Positions 44,104 to 55,900 of a stretch of 64,000 nt of DNA are shown one piece after another. Every line of letters starts with the position of its first letter. Within the stretch, counting starts at the first letter, position 1. The stretch spans positions 953,501 through 1,017,500 of the forward strand of contig JAIGNY010001829.1 in NCBI GenBank assembly GCA_020152595.1, read 5' to 3'. The position numbers and the translations under genes are program-made. Source of the stretch: Chiridota heheva (taxonomy: Eukaryota; Echinodermata; Holothuroidea; Apodida; Chiridotidae). The notes beneath the pieces are model-generated. The model saw only the letters and a program-made list of their open reading frames with translations. It searched no databases and was not told the DNA's origin.

Positions 44104-45440
44104 AGGTGCAGAGTCTGGAACAGACATCGGCAATCATGGCCCTCCAGTCATTTCTGTTTAGAGCTCAATGCATAATTTTCTTGTTACTTAGGCTGTTGTT
44201 GGTTGCCCAGTTGTTTAGGCTTTGGACATATTTAATTCGCTGCCTTCCTCTACTTCTTTTGCCCTCAATTTTCCCACATACTGCAAGCTGTTCCTACCCA
44301 CCCTCCCAATAAACATGCCTGAAAAATTCCATCTGTCTCCTTCTGATGGCATTGGGTAGGGACCTGTCCATGCCTGAAGCTATCAAGATGGACATCATCA
44401 TTTGTTTTCCTTTCTGTCCAAAATATTTTCAACATTCTCCTAATGAACCACATTTCCATAGCTTCTAATCTTTTCTTGATGTCACTGGTAATTGTCCAGC
44501 ATTCACAGCCATAGAGAAGAGTAGACCATGCATATGCCTTCAAGACACAGGCTTTCATGTCCATTTCAATATTTCTATTCTTCAGAATTATCTGATTTAT
44601 TTTTGTAAACATGTCTTTGGCAATTGCAATGCGTTTTCTAACTTCGTTAATGCACCAACTATCTGATGTTAGTGTGTAGCCCAAGTACATAAACTGTTGT
44701 ACTTGTTTAATTATTTCTCCTTGGCTTTGTATACTACATAATACATTTATGGCTTTTTTTTAAACCACCATACATTCTGTTTTCTTTACATTTAGAGACA
44801 GCCCTCTCTTGTCACTTTCCTCTACAACTTTATCCAGAAGAGACTGCAGTTTTTCTTCTGACTCTGCTATAAGTACCATGTCATCTGCATAGCGTAGGTT
44901 ATTCATATTATAGCCTCCAACTTTCAGCCTCTCAAGACTGTCGATGTTACAAAGTATTGTTTCACTGTAAATGTTGAAAAGATCTGGTGACAAAACACAC
45001 CCCTGCCTGACTCCTCTTCGGATTACCTTAAATTCACTGTTATCTCCTTCAAGTCTTATTGCTGCTTCCTGGTCCTAGTATAGGTTTCTTATGACTCTTA
45101 GGTCTTTTCTGTCAATGTTTAAATTACTGAGTATTTCAAAGAGATCTTCATGTTTGACTTTGTCAAAGGCTTTGGAGTAATCAATGAAACATAAATATAA
45201 ATCTTTCTGTACTTCTATGCACCTTTCCATGATCATTGATAGTGTAAATATTGCATTCCTAGTGCCTTTGTCTACAACAAAACCAAATTGTGTTTCTGAG
45301 ATTTCTGGCCGGATACTATTTCTCATCCTGGACATTAGAACACGAAGCAAGACCTTGGTGATATGGCTCATCAAGCTAATGGTCCTGTGTAGTTTGCATT
45401 CTGTTGCACCTGGTTTCTTGGATAAGGTTATGAAGATAGA
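44104..45440 (-). pseudogene. RTE-type LINE ORF2, RT to C-terminus (decayed)
   Basis: Minus-strand order: ISLMSHITKVLLRVLMSRM, FGFVVDKGTRNAIF, LCFIDYSKAFDKV, then RQGCVLSPDLFNIYSE, NLRYADDMVLIAE (catalytic YADD), MYLGYTLTSD, LYGCECWTIT, RLEAMEMWFIRRMLKI, KIEGKRSRGRQRIKYV and RNDWRAMIADVCSRL. This covers the RT palm, thumb and C-terminal tail. A TAG (complement of 45075-45077) replaces an expected Trp, and several frameshifts follow, so it is inactive. 5'-truncated; ends in (AG)n. Lies between the two host genes. Confidence 0.9.
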
Positions 45441-46170
45441 TTTCCAAAGATGTAAAATAAATTCCAGCGATAGAAACAATTCCAGCGGTGTGAAATAAAT
45501 TGTAAATTTCAAGCAAAGGAATATTTACATTGGCAAAATGATTGAATAGATAATTTTGTACTAACAATGAAACAAACAAATATTTTTAGTGGGTTTAGTT
45601 TTGATTAATTCAGCATATTCACGTTTGTAAGATTGTTGTATGTCTTAAAACTATTCATTTTAAGTTGAGTCAAGGGAAGTACTATGGGTCCTGTAAGCTG
45701 GGTTTGTATCTTCTATCCATGCTGACCATTGCCTGATTGAAAACATTAATAAGAGCATTCATGAATACACATTTAATGAAACATTAATTAGCCATAAATT
45801 CAAAACTTCATTTTTTTTATTCAAAACTTAATGCTCTTTTTTAAAGTGTTTAACCTCAAATTATAAGGTGAAAAAGAATGTCAAACACAGGTTTTGCCGA
45901 TATTCAAGCTCTGCATGCACCATGTGTTTGCATTGCTGATGTCCAAGACATATCTTTGCATTGCATATATCCAAGACAATCTTTGCATATGTCCGAGACA
46001 GTACGGCCTGCAATCTTGTACAAACTGTTGGAGCACTCGGAAGAGTTTTACTCACATTATTCATGTCATTAACTGCAACATCTAAACCATGAATTGAAAT
46101 TGTATATTCCCCACTAAACTATTTAGTGTTAGATTGAATAACAAGTTTAGAAATTGTCTCAACAAAGGTC
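45441..46170. other. Intergenic stretch left of 27-bp array
   Basis: No gene. About 45917-45998 holds three short, degenerate iterations of a TTTGCATATGTCCAAGACA phrase. Confidence 0.45.
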
Positions 46171-46176
46171 AACATA

Positions 46177-46493
46177 GAGTGGGAAGTGGGCGGTAGGAGC
46201 GTAGATTGGGGGAGTGGGCGGTAGGAGTGTAGATTGGGGGAGTGGGCGGTAGGAGCGTAGATTGGGGAGTGGGCGGCAGGAGTGTAGATTAGGGGAGTGG
46301 GCGGTAGGAGTGTAGATTGGGGGAGTGGGCGGCAGGAGTGTAGATTGGGGGAGTGGGCGGCAGGAGTGTAGATTGGGGGAGTGGGCGGTAGGAGTGTAGA
46401 TTGGGGGAGTGGGCGGTAGGAGTGTAGATTGGGGGAGTGGGCGGTAGGAGTGTAGATTGGGGGAGTGGGCGGTAGGAGTGTAGATTGGGAGAG
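46177..46493. repeat. 27-bp minisatellite, about 12 copies
   Basis: Unit GGAGTGGGCGGTAGGAGTGTAGATTGG with minor C/T and A/G variants. G-rich on the plus strand; 27 is a codon multiple, so a Pro/Ser/Leu-rich minus-strand frame is open but unsupported. Confidence 0.96.
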
Positions 46494-47431
46494 TACTTTT
46501 AATCAGTTCAAGCACAGTCACTTTAGATGAAATAGTTATTGAAGTTTATTTTTAGAAAGCACACAGGAAGTTTATTTGTGATTTTCACAGATACTGCAGC
46601 AGATGTGTTGACTGTCATGGTCCCAGTGAGTTTTATCCTGGATTGCAGCTGTAGGAAAAAGGAGGAAAGTGGCCTCTAATACCATGAAATTAAAGGAATA
46701 TTTTCATGAATTTTTCTTTTCATACACTGTATATATAATAATAGAGGACAATAAAAAAAAAAAAACGTTAATGAGTTATTAAATTTCAAAGATTTCACCA
46801 GTGTTGAAAAGTTACCTCGTGTAAAGTATGATGTTATATGTGCACATCCAAAACAACGTTCATATATTTTTTTTTTAAATTAATTGTCTCTTTCTAAATT
46901 ATTGGAAACAATTTTTTCTTAATTATTGAGATTTGAGTATAACATGCACTTTACAAAAACACTTGCACTCTAAATTTTAAACAAATATAGCACTATAATA
47001 CTGCACTTTTCAACACACTGGTAAAATCTTTGAAATACAGTAACTTGTAAATGGAATAAGATATCAACATGGTTTTTTAGGTCCCACCACTTAAGAAAAA
47101 AAAAAGAAACATCGACACCTCGATGTTCATGTAAAGAGATGGAGACTGTACAAACTGATTCACTATTTGAGTGTATATTTAAACTTCATTCCTCATATAT
47201 GAGTTCATAACTTATAACTCATTTTACAGTATCACAGGCCTAACCTACTGCTGACGTATGCTACCAACAGGTCACTGATAGCATCTAGCCTAGACGGAGT
47301 GCAACATGAAATGATGATGTTTCAATCAAATCCTTTTGATTTCGTGGGTGAAAAGAAGAATGTAAATTCTAACTTGGTAGAATAAATACAGACGGTGTAT
47401 TTTTTAACACTGTCATGAACAATTCAATGGT
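46494..47431. other. Intergenic, no gene seen
   Basis: AT-rich with several A-runs (46745-46765, 47095-47108). No coding or repeat family recognised. Confidence 0.4.
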
Positions 47432-47560
47432 TCGGTTTGGTTTGTCGATGTTTAACGGCACTGTGACAGTCAGAGTCAAATGTGCCAAGAGGGTGTTAAA
47501 AATTGAAGGTGCAAGAGTCAGGACAGAGATGGTTGGGGAGGGAGGGGGATAGAAAGGAGA
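47432..47560 (-). mobile_element. LINE 3' tail fragment
   Basis: On the minus strand it matches the end of the LINE copy at 8625-8697: CACCTTCAATTTTTAACACC..., CATTTGACTCTGACTGTCACAG, then TTAAACATCGACAAACC. Only the 3' UTR remains. Confidence 0.65.
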
Positions 47561-47848
47561 GAAAAACAATTTAATGTTTTACTTTTGCATATTCTGTAAG
47601 TCTTAAAAAGGCATCAAACTGAATCAATGGAATTGTCTGTCATAAATATCAAAAGTACCTCAATTTTGGCACAAACGAAGGGCTTACAAATTATGACACG
47701 GATGTAATTATAATAGATAATACCAGATTCCTAGCTAAATAGATTGGAATTTTTTTAAACTGTTGATAATCATGTTGCCGAATCATATCTTGTTGTAGAG
47801 CTTACCCAATTTCTTTTCATATATTCTCTTCAACAGTTTTTTTTTTAA

Positions 47849-48150
47849 ATTACCGGCAAAAGCCTTCACATCAATCAGTAAAACGAATCAAATTAAACCT
47901 ATCTTTATTAGTGAAACGAATCAAATTAAACCTATTTTCATTTAATAGCTAAATCCATCTGAGCCACTAGGCTTATACAGTGCTTATTTTTTTATTTTAA
48001 ATTACCGGCAAAAGCCTTCACATCAATCAGTAAAACGAATCAAATTAAACCTATCTTTATTAGTGAAACGAATCAAATTAAACCTATTTTCATTTAATAG
48101 CTAAATCCATCTGAGCCACTAGGCTTATAGGGCCGGTGCTTATCACCGGT
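47849..48150. repeat. 151-bp tandem duplication including a SINE edge
   Basis: AAATTACCGGCAAAAGCCTT...GAGCCACTAGGCTTATA occurs at about 47849-47980 and again at about 48000-48130. Within each, GTAAAACGAATCAAATTAAACC is itself doubled. Copy 2 continues into the full SINE; copy 1 has only its edge, so the duplication came after the SINE insertion. Confidence 0.85.
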
Positions 48151-48372
48151 TTCCATGGCGCAAGCAGATGAGAGTACATGACTCCCCCTGGATGGGATGC
48201 CAGTCCATGCAGATGAACTCCCCAGCATTGCTGGTACTCATTTTACAGCTGAGTGGACTGAAGCAAGTAGAGTAAAGTGTCTTGCTCAAGGACACAATAC
48301 AGCACTCACATCGGGAATCGAACCGGGTACCTTTTGAATAAAAGCCTGGCTCCCTAACCACTGAACCCTTAT
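48102..48372 (-). mobile_element. tRNA-derived SINE, copy 1 of minus-strand set
   Basis: On the minus strand: TTCAGTGGTTAGGGAGCC (A-box-like), CCCGGTTCGATTCCCG (B box), then GTGTCCTTGAGCAAGACACT, CTCAGCTGTAAAATGAGTACC, and a 3' end CTCAGATGGATTT. This is the most complete copy and defines the family. Confidence 0.8.
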
Positions 48373-49840
48373 TTTCATTTAATAGCACACAGAAAATACT
48401 ACCTTAAGTTAAAATACAATCTAAATTGAACACAAAAATCTTGCATCTGCCACTTGTAGGAAAAGAAACGATCCAAATTCATACTTTTAAAATATCTAGT
48501 TGTCAAAATGTTCATGATATGCAAAGAGGAGGGGCTTAACTTTTCTAACTCCCTTCATTATTTCTTTGTGACTGTCTATATCCTTTTTCCACCTCTAAAA
48601 TAAAACACAGCAAAATATAATTTATATCGTTATGGATGTACAGGAAGTACATGTATGTGTGACAGTGTACTGATGAAAAAGTATCAATTTACAACAGGAA
48701 ATCAATTGTAGGGGAAATATCAATCAATTTAGCACATAAAAAACAAAACAGGTATTTTCAAAGGTATTACCCAGGTATTACAAATGCTAATTATCCAGAG
48801 CTAAAAAAAACATTCCTGTGGGAAGAACACTTAGTAATCATTAAAAAAAAATTTTTTTAAGATTTCTTAAAGTAAACAACAGTATATGTGGTAAATGTGT
48901 GCTCTAAAATCGTCCCCCATGTATTTGTAATCAATAGAGGGAAGTATATAAAGATGTATTCACCACATTAATATTACTACTGTCACGACTTTTCATGGGA
49001 AGATTTTTGACACCTTTATTCAGAACCGTGGGAAATTTTATAATTAATTCCAACTCTGGATGCCGTTTCGAAGCTTATTATTATACAAAAAGTTCTGGAC
49101 TTCCAGGTGACTGGTTCTTATAGCTTTGTTTCAACTCCTTACAGATAATAAAGCAAAGTAATTAAATACCTCATTAATTAAACGATAGCACTCGTGTGAT
49201 ATCTAGTTAACACACCAATGAATACTTTCTGCATAGCTGAAAAAAATATTTACAAATTCAATCTCAGAAGATTAAGAATACACTCCAAACAAAATATTTT
49301 CATTTAATGTTATACACAAGCATTCACACTATCAAATATACAATTAAAAAAAGTCTATCTAAGATTATTTTAAAGGTTTTTTTTTTTCCACCTTTACGAT
49401 AAATACAAGGCTTAAACCTGAAAGATTTCCGTCAATAATATAATTAGATACAATTTCCAGCAGTAAAGGCTACTGTGCATTAAACGCAGTGTGTCGAGCA
49501 AATTCTTAAAAATCAGACAGAAACAAAATATGAGGATATGTTTTGACTTTTAAACTGGGTTAACCCCACAAATTTCGAAACTTGTCAGTAAATTTTGAGA
49601 TTAATAAATCTATTGTCGGGTCAGCAAAAATACCAATTTTGATTATCAACTTTTTTACAGGGAGGCATTTTGATTTCAAATGGGATACTAAGTTGATGCA
49701 TCTGTAAATCTGATATTTTACACCTCCCAGTCAAATTGGTCCATAAATGTGCCTAATGATAGCCCACATGTGTTAAAAGAAACAAAGAGGAAGTTGGAAC
49801 TCATAGAAATTGGTGGTACTTCAGAGGGGCAGTCATCCTG
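48373..49840. other. Intergenic, no gene seen
   Basis: AT-rich, with several A- and T-runs. No ORF or element that I can support. Confidence 0.4.
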
Positions 49841-49844
49841 GAGT

Positions 49845-49978
49845 ACAGGTACCCCTGAGGGCACACCATCACGCCAGGTTCACTCCCTGCAGGGCTTGTA
49901 CTCATTTATACACAGTTAAGTAAACTGCAACAAATGGGGAAAAGCATCATGCTGAAGGACACAATGCACTGTTAATGC
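49845..49978 (-). mobile_element. tRNA-derived SINE, degenerate copy
   Basis: TACTCATTTATACACAGTTAAG and GCTGAAGGACACAATGCACTG on the plus strand match the centre of the SINE family with many changes. Neither tRNA head nor tail is clear. Confidence 0.45.
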
Positions 49979-50430
49979 TAGAATTTAAATGTATCTTATG
50001 AATATATGTCTAATAATCACCCATGGGTCTACTCTAACAAAATACTTTAGATATAAACATCATTTAACCAATGAAAATACACATTTGCAAATGCCAAGCA
50101 CAACATGATTGCCAAAACAGACAAACACTCATTTAAATTTCAGAAATCATTTTCAAGTCTTTAAGAGCCAAAAAGAATCACATTTTCTAAAGAAGAGAAT
50201 AGATTGATGGCTTGTCACAAAATGTCACGTCATCAAATTTCAAATTTGTCACATAAGTGTCTCAAATGTCACATCATTTTTGGCACTTTTGCACAGAATG
50301 TCACATCAGTTTTGCCTTTGTTACATTTGATTAGCATAGATTCACACATGACCAGTTTATCAGTGATACTCATAGAAAGGATCATTTGGTTATGTCTATC
50401 TGTTTCATGAAAATGGAATCGACCACATCA

Positions 50431-50641
50431 AATTACCAATGAGTGTGAGTGAATTCTAATACATCTGTTTATGTTCATTTTGTCACAAATGTTTAAAATG
50501 TCACAGATTTTTGAACAATGAAATTTTATCACAAAATGAATTACCAATGAGTGTGAGTGAATTTTAATACATCTGTTTATGTTCATTTTGTCACAAATTT
50601 TTAAATAGATTTTTGAACAATGAAATTTTGTCACAAAATGT
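50431..50641. repeat. 108-bp tandem duplication
   Basis: AATTACCAATGAGTGTGAGT... starts at 50431 and 50539; both copies run to a CACAAAATG end, the second slightly shortened. Flanking sequence is also rich in AATGTCACA words. Confidence 0.9.
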
Positions 50642-51070
50642 CACAGATGCTCCATTCTCTGCAAATGTAACCAAAACTAATCACCACAATTAACCATCAA
50701 AATCCCTCAAAAACACCCAAGGAGATCTGTTCACAGCATCAGTCAATTGATCTAACAGAACCTAATTGATCTCAAAAAGGGCAAATCTTGAGTCTTCTGA
50801 GTAGGAATAATATTACATAAATTTGCATAAATTATATCCAAGTTTGTCTTAAGGCATTTTATATCTTCTACCTGTAATAATTCTTGATACAGTTTAAGAA
50901 CATTAACTAGCTAGTGTATAATAACAAGAGCCTAAATGGAAATATTTAGAACTAGACAGTTTTTCTGGTGTATCAACAAAATAATTGAGGTCACTGCAGG
51001 CCTAGCTCACATGAACAAGATTATGCAACATTATTTGAGTTCTTGAAAGGCATGCAAATTAGAAGGCTGC

Positions 51071-51180
51071 TTAACCCTTACTCTACCAACACTTTTTTTT
51101 TAAACGCACCGGGGAGGCGGGGTCGAAAATGGGGCACCCAAAACGGCGATAATATTGCCACGCGGTAGAGTAAGGGTTAA
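51071..51180. mobile_element. 110-bp piggyBac-like MITE (TTAA target)
   Basis: TTAA then CCCTTACTCTACC at the left; GGTAGAGTAAGGG then TTAA at the right: perfect 13-bp inverted repeats flanked by TTAA, the piggyBac-type target. Only about 76 bases lie between the repeats, including GGGGAGGCGGGG. Non-coding. Confidence 0.8.
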
Positions 51181-51883
51181 AGCAGACTCCAGTCAATATT
51201 AAAAACAAGTTGCACAATTGACCTTAATTGACCTCTCTGAGTTAGTTGATTGACATCTTTTAAACCAATCACTGCACGAATTTGCTTAGCAACAAAATCT
51301 GTGTAACTAAGTAGTGGAAATGTTTTACGCTGTACTGGTACAATACAGCTAGCTAGTGGAGCGCGCATATGCAGTCAATGCAATATACTGCACAAAACAA
51401 ATTTCTGCACACAGACTGAGTGACAGACAATATGGTGACAAAACTTGCACCTACAGGCCGACTATGGGCTTTGTAATCCGATTCCCATTACCCAGAATGG
51501 TTACGGTTAGCAAACAACATTTTATTTATTTCTTTTGCTAAAAACTAAAGATCTGGAGAAGGCCCCATAGATGGATCAAAGCTTGTGGTAGGCTATATGA
51601 CTATCTAAATGTCAATGCACTGATCATGCATGATTGTTGATTTGAGGTTTGTTTGCCCCACCTAGTTACTGCGTAGCTATGGTGGGCATGGACTATTTCC
51701 TTACTCAGAGAGGTCAATTCTTCATTGTATCTTCAAAGTAGTGCAGACATAGTGGTTAACTAATACTGTAACCTACACACTGGACTAAATATGGTGTGTC
51801 ACATACAAAAGACTACTTTGGATACATGTTTTAAATTGATGGAGTTACTTGGCAGAAATGTGAGGGCATATTTTCTGGAGTCC

Positions 51884-52097
51884 CTCTAATCTGAGCTATT
51901 AGGCTCATTCCTGGTTTCCATGGCACAAGCGGATGGGAGCACAGATCCCCAGCAGTGCTGGTACTCATTTTGTAGCTGAGTGGACTGGAGCAAGTAGAGT
52001 AAAGTGTCTTGCTCAAGGACACAATGCAGCGCTCGTGGCGAAAATCGAACCTGGAACCTTCTGAATACGAGTATAACTCCTTGACCACTGCACCTAA
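51884..52097 (-). mobile_element. tRNA-derived SINE, copy 2 of minus-strand set
   Basis: Plus-strand landmarks CATGGCACAAGCGGATGAG-like, TACTCATTTTGTAGCTGAGTGG, GTGTCTTGCTCAAGGACAC and GAAAATCGAACC (B box complement). Lies just beyond the FBXO8 3' end. Confidence 0.75.
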
Positions 52098-52705
52098 TGA
52101 GTATTTAGTTCATATTCAACGACACCTGTGTTCAAAATGGAACCGCTATTTTCTATTTCAAAATTCCTATGAATTAGAATAAAATGACACCCCCTCTTTT
52201 CGACAGAGAACTCTAAATTAACTTATTCTTGAAAGGTCGCGATGGTATTAAACCAATATGAACACTGTGACATGTTTTTGTTGATAGCAACAATAAGGCT
52301 TTTAATAATCATTGTGTGTGCAACTGTTCTGAATCAACAATTTATTAAAAGATAGGAATTGTAGATAATTGCTCTTAAATTTGGGTAGTCATAGTCATAT
52401 CTCTGTTTCCAAAGATAAACTTTTAAATGTTCCAAGTTCAATGCACAAAATCAAGATATGTGTAAAAGAATGATAAAAACCATGGCTAAAGAGGTTTTCT
52501 TAATAAATTAATACAAGATCAATTTCAAAAACCAAGTAACACTGAAGTTAGCAGGGAGAAAAAACAAAAGAAAATTTAAAAATTCTGAGCGTTAATCTTA
52601 TTCTTAAAATCACTTTGAAAGAATGCTAGGGCACACTTTAGAAGCAAAAAATATCACCTGACAAAATGCCATCAGTTATTAAAGCTATACCATACTTAAA
52701 CGCTG
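52098..52705 (-). other. FBXO8 3' UTR candidate
   Basis: AT-rich, no coding signal. The complement of 52341-52346 is AATAAA, about 360 bases beyond the FBXO8 stop, a plausible poly(A) signal. The downstream edge is a SINE at 51884-52097. Confidence 0.3.
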
Positions 52706-52901
52706 TCACCATTTTTGTGGCGCGATGTGTCCAACAAGATATATATTGTCATAAAGGTCACCGGACAGGTCATCACTTGCCTCTGGGGTCGCATGTCGCA
52801 CGTTGCGAATGAACTCCCGCTTGGACATCTTGTTTTGACGTGTGGGCTGGTCAGATCAACAGACAGCAAGATGAGTGAATAACAGAGAATACAAATGCCA
52901 T
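52706..52901 (-). CDS. FBXO8: FBXO8 exon 5, Sec7-like C-terminus and stop (frame break)
   Basis: Acceptor TTTTGCAG, then ICILCYSLILLSVDLTSPHV in phase with exon 4. At the AAAA run (52833-52836 complement) one base appears missing; after it the conserved MSKREFIRNVRHA and DLYDNIYLVGHIAPQKW-stop read in the next frame. The stop is the complement of 52706-52708. The exon is 196 bp and would need 197 to fit the phases. Confidence 0.88.
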
Positions 52902-55900
52902 CTGCAAAAGCAAAAAGATTGATTGATTGATTGGCTGGTTTATTGATTGCGGTTACATTTCTAGAAGAACAGTCTTTTATTTAACTAAAAAACCTGTTTT
53001 CCGTAGTTTGTGATTATGGTCAATCAATGTTTAAATTTGAACTTTTTACGTAAATGTAAAAATTGTAAAACAGCCTATAAGGGTGTTTCAGCTGACATCA
53101 TGAGGTCACATGACTTTGTTTACATCGCCATTATGTAGGGCAAGAAACAGTCTTCTGCTGTACACTTAATTAGACCTAAATATGTTTGCATGTTGTTATA
53201 TAAGATTATTTTTGTAAGATAATTATGCTGGAATCTTGTTGTGCCCTTGGTTGCACTAATAGATGTGTGCCGAGGAATAAAAAGATGTTTTCTCGATTTC
53301 CATCTGATCCTGATCGATGTTGGAAGTGGGTTTCTGCTGTATGACGCGACAGCTTTCAACCTACGATTTGCAGCGAGAACTTTATATCAGGTATGTAGGC
53401 TTTGTCTGAGTTTAACGAACAATCAGATGGTGTTCACGTAAAAGTTACTCTTCGTATCCCCGATGAATATATAAAACTTAAGGAAAACATGAAGTAAAAT
53501 TGAAAGCGAACAAAAAAACAAACTGCAATCAGTAACGTCGCTGAACTGGTAGGCAGGTTAGCATGCAGTATGTTTGTTGTATGTGTGATGTGACTGAGCT
53601 GTGTGAAGATGCATGAAACGCAACGACGCTTGCCCTGCAAAATGACTTGAGTCATGTGATAAAATCCCTTTATAAAATTGAGGACACTTGTCATTGGTAA
53701 TGATGAGAATGTTAATCTCCAGCTGTTTCCTTTATTTGGCAAAGGGCTTAGATTAAATATTTCTTTCTTTCTCTTCAAAGCATTGTGGTAAGGAATTACA
53801 GGAACAATAGATTTACATACAATAATAGCATATATAGGTTACTTTATCACAGGCCGCAATTGTGTAGGCCTAACAATTCGAAAAACTGCTAAATGGTGAC
53901 ATTATTTGCAAATTATCATGGTTTTTAAAATATTACAAACAATCTATAATAGTGGTCAAACTGATGGGACAAAAATAAACAGAATTATGTGGCATTTACC
54001 CATACCTCCCTCCTTTCAACGGAGTGAACCAAGCAACAGAGCTGGGAAAGATTGATTTTCTACTTTGATTAAGAGAAGCAGGGATTTTGTCCCACCTGCT
54101 GTTTTTTTAAATATATTTTTTTAAATGCAAGTTGAACAATAGCACAATGAGGTAAGATTAGGTCAAACACAAGTATAGGCAACAAGACACTAGGATATGT
54201 CCTCATGGGCCAATCAATGATTCACAGCAGCTTAGGGATGGAATGAAAATAATCTTCTGCTATGGTGCTGAGAGTAGATGATGATGTACCCGGGCCTTGA
54301 ATGACTCGGGCCCCTTTGTCTTGAATCTCTCCAACAACACAAGTCTGGGAGACTGTTCCAAGCTCGGACTGCAGTGTGGATCAAACTCCTGCCAGTAGAA
54401 TAGTTTCTTGAGAAGGATTAGTGAGTGCACTAGTTGGAATAGACAGACTGGAGTGAATTCTTTCGTCTAATTTGAAATGGCTGAGGAAGCATCACTCTCA
54501 GGCCTTGATTGGTTGATTTTGGCCTTGATTGTTGCAACAGACTGGATGTCTCTGTGGTAGAACCGTCTCCTTCCAGCTTGAAGTCCCTGGATTGAATCTG
54601 GGTCGGGTTATACCAAAAACTGTACAAATGTCAGCTGCTACTTCCTCGTCTGGCGATCAAAATTTAGATGACAGAGCAGGGTGAGGATTTCATGTCGTAG
54701 ATAATTTGCTGCGCTGTTATACTTGCACCTAGGCATTGCCCTCTCCAGTATAGTCCCTAGGTTTTGGTATGGGATGAAGATTGATTGTTTAAGCACTATG
54801 GCGCTTTGGTGACTAGTGCAACATAATGTTGGGAATTCGGTCTCTCATTCATCACCATTGGCCTAGTGGTTCGTTGACGCACACCTTAAAAGATCATTGG
54901 ATGGTGGTGAGATGTGTTGAGTTGTGGATTCAGCTTAACATGTCTCCATGCTGCAGCAGTCAGATCTGGCACAGTTAATCCACTCCCATCTTCTTAAACT
55001 GTCAATCTATCTCACAAGGGGATGATCGGTAGATCTGCTGGCACCTGAGGGGATTCCACACATCAGGGGGAAGGCCTTTTCTGACACAGTGCTCATGCCA
55101 ACTAGCTTGCTGCTCTAGGATAGTGGCTGATGAGAAAAGCCATCTGTCTCATATCGTTAATGAAAGTTGTTTATTGGAGATCCTGTCTGCTCATATTAGT
55201 CCAAGTAGGCATCACCAGATGGTTCTGCTAAGTACATCAAGGGCTACTTGGTCATTGTTTTTCAGTCCCCATGTGGATGCTTCATATGCTATAGGAATTA
55301 CTATAAATAATTATTATTTTGCTTGTCAGCTATTGATGTAAACCTTACCTCTCGTGAGACCACAGTTTGGATTGCACGCAATGAATCTTTCAGCAAACTT
55401 CTCGAGAAGGCCCTGCAAGCCTCGCCCATGCTGCACCGGGGATTGAATGTTGGAGAAGAAACTCCTCAGAGCATTCGGCAGCATCTTGTTGGCATAGCTT
55501 TCAAGTTTTATTACTTCGTCTAAGACGTCATGCCTGAGAACGAAAGAAAATAATATCCTCACTTTATTCTTTGAAGAAACAGAACGGTTAGGAGTTAGAG
55601 TACAACGTATGAAATAATTTCTACAAATAACAATTTATTTGATTGATTTGTTGATTGATTTTAGGCACATGAAGTATTATCAATTCTAAACAGGGTTGAA
55701 CTGGCCTATAGGTCCAGCAGACACCATCTGAAGCGCTGCTAGACCAGTGGCGGCGAAAGGAAAAGATATTGGGGGAGGGGGGGCCACTGAACAGGCGTAA
55801 ATCCATTAAAGAAATTTGTAAGTGCTTGCTTTTTGGCGTGGGAACTGGGGGCACACTTAAGGGCCCCTGGTGGGGTCTAGGGACAAAGCCCCGGTAGGGG

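Noticed and set aside
46159-46521. Proline/leucine-rich 120-codon minus-strand frame
   Set aside because: Translation of the 27-bp minisatellite.
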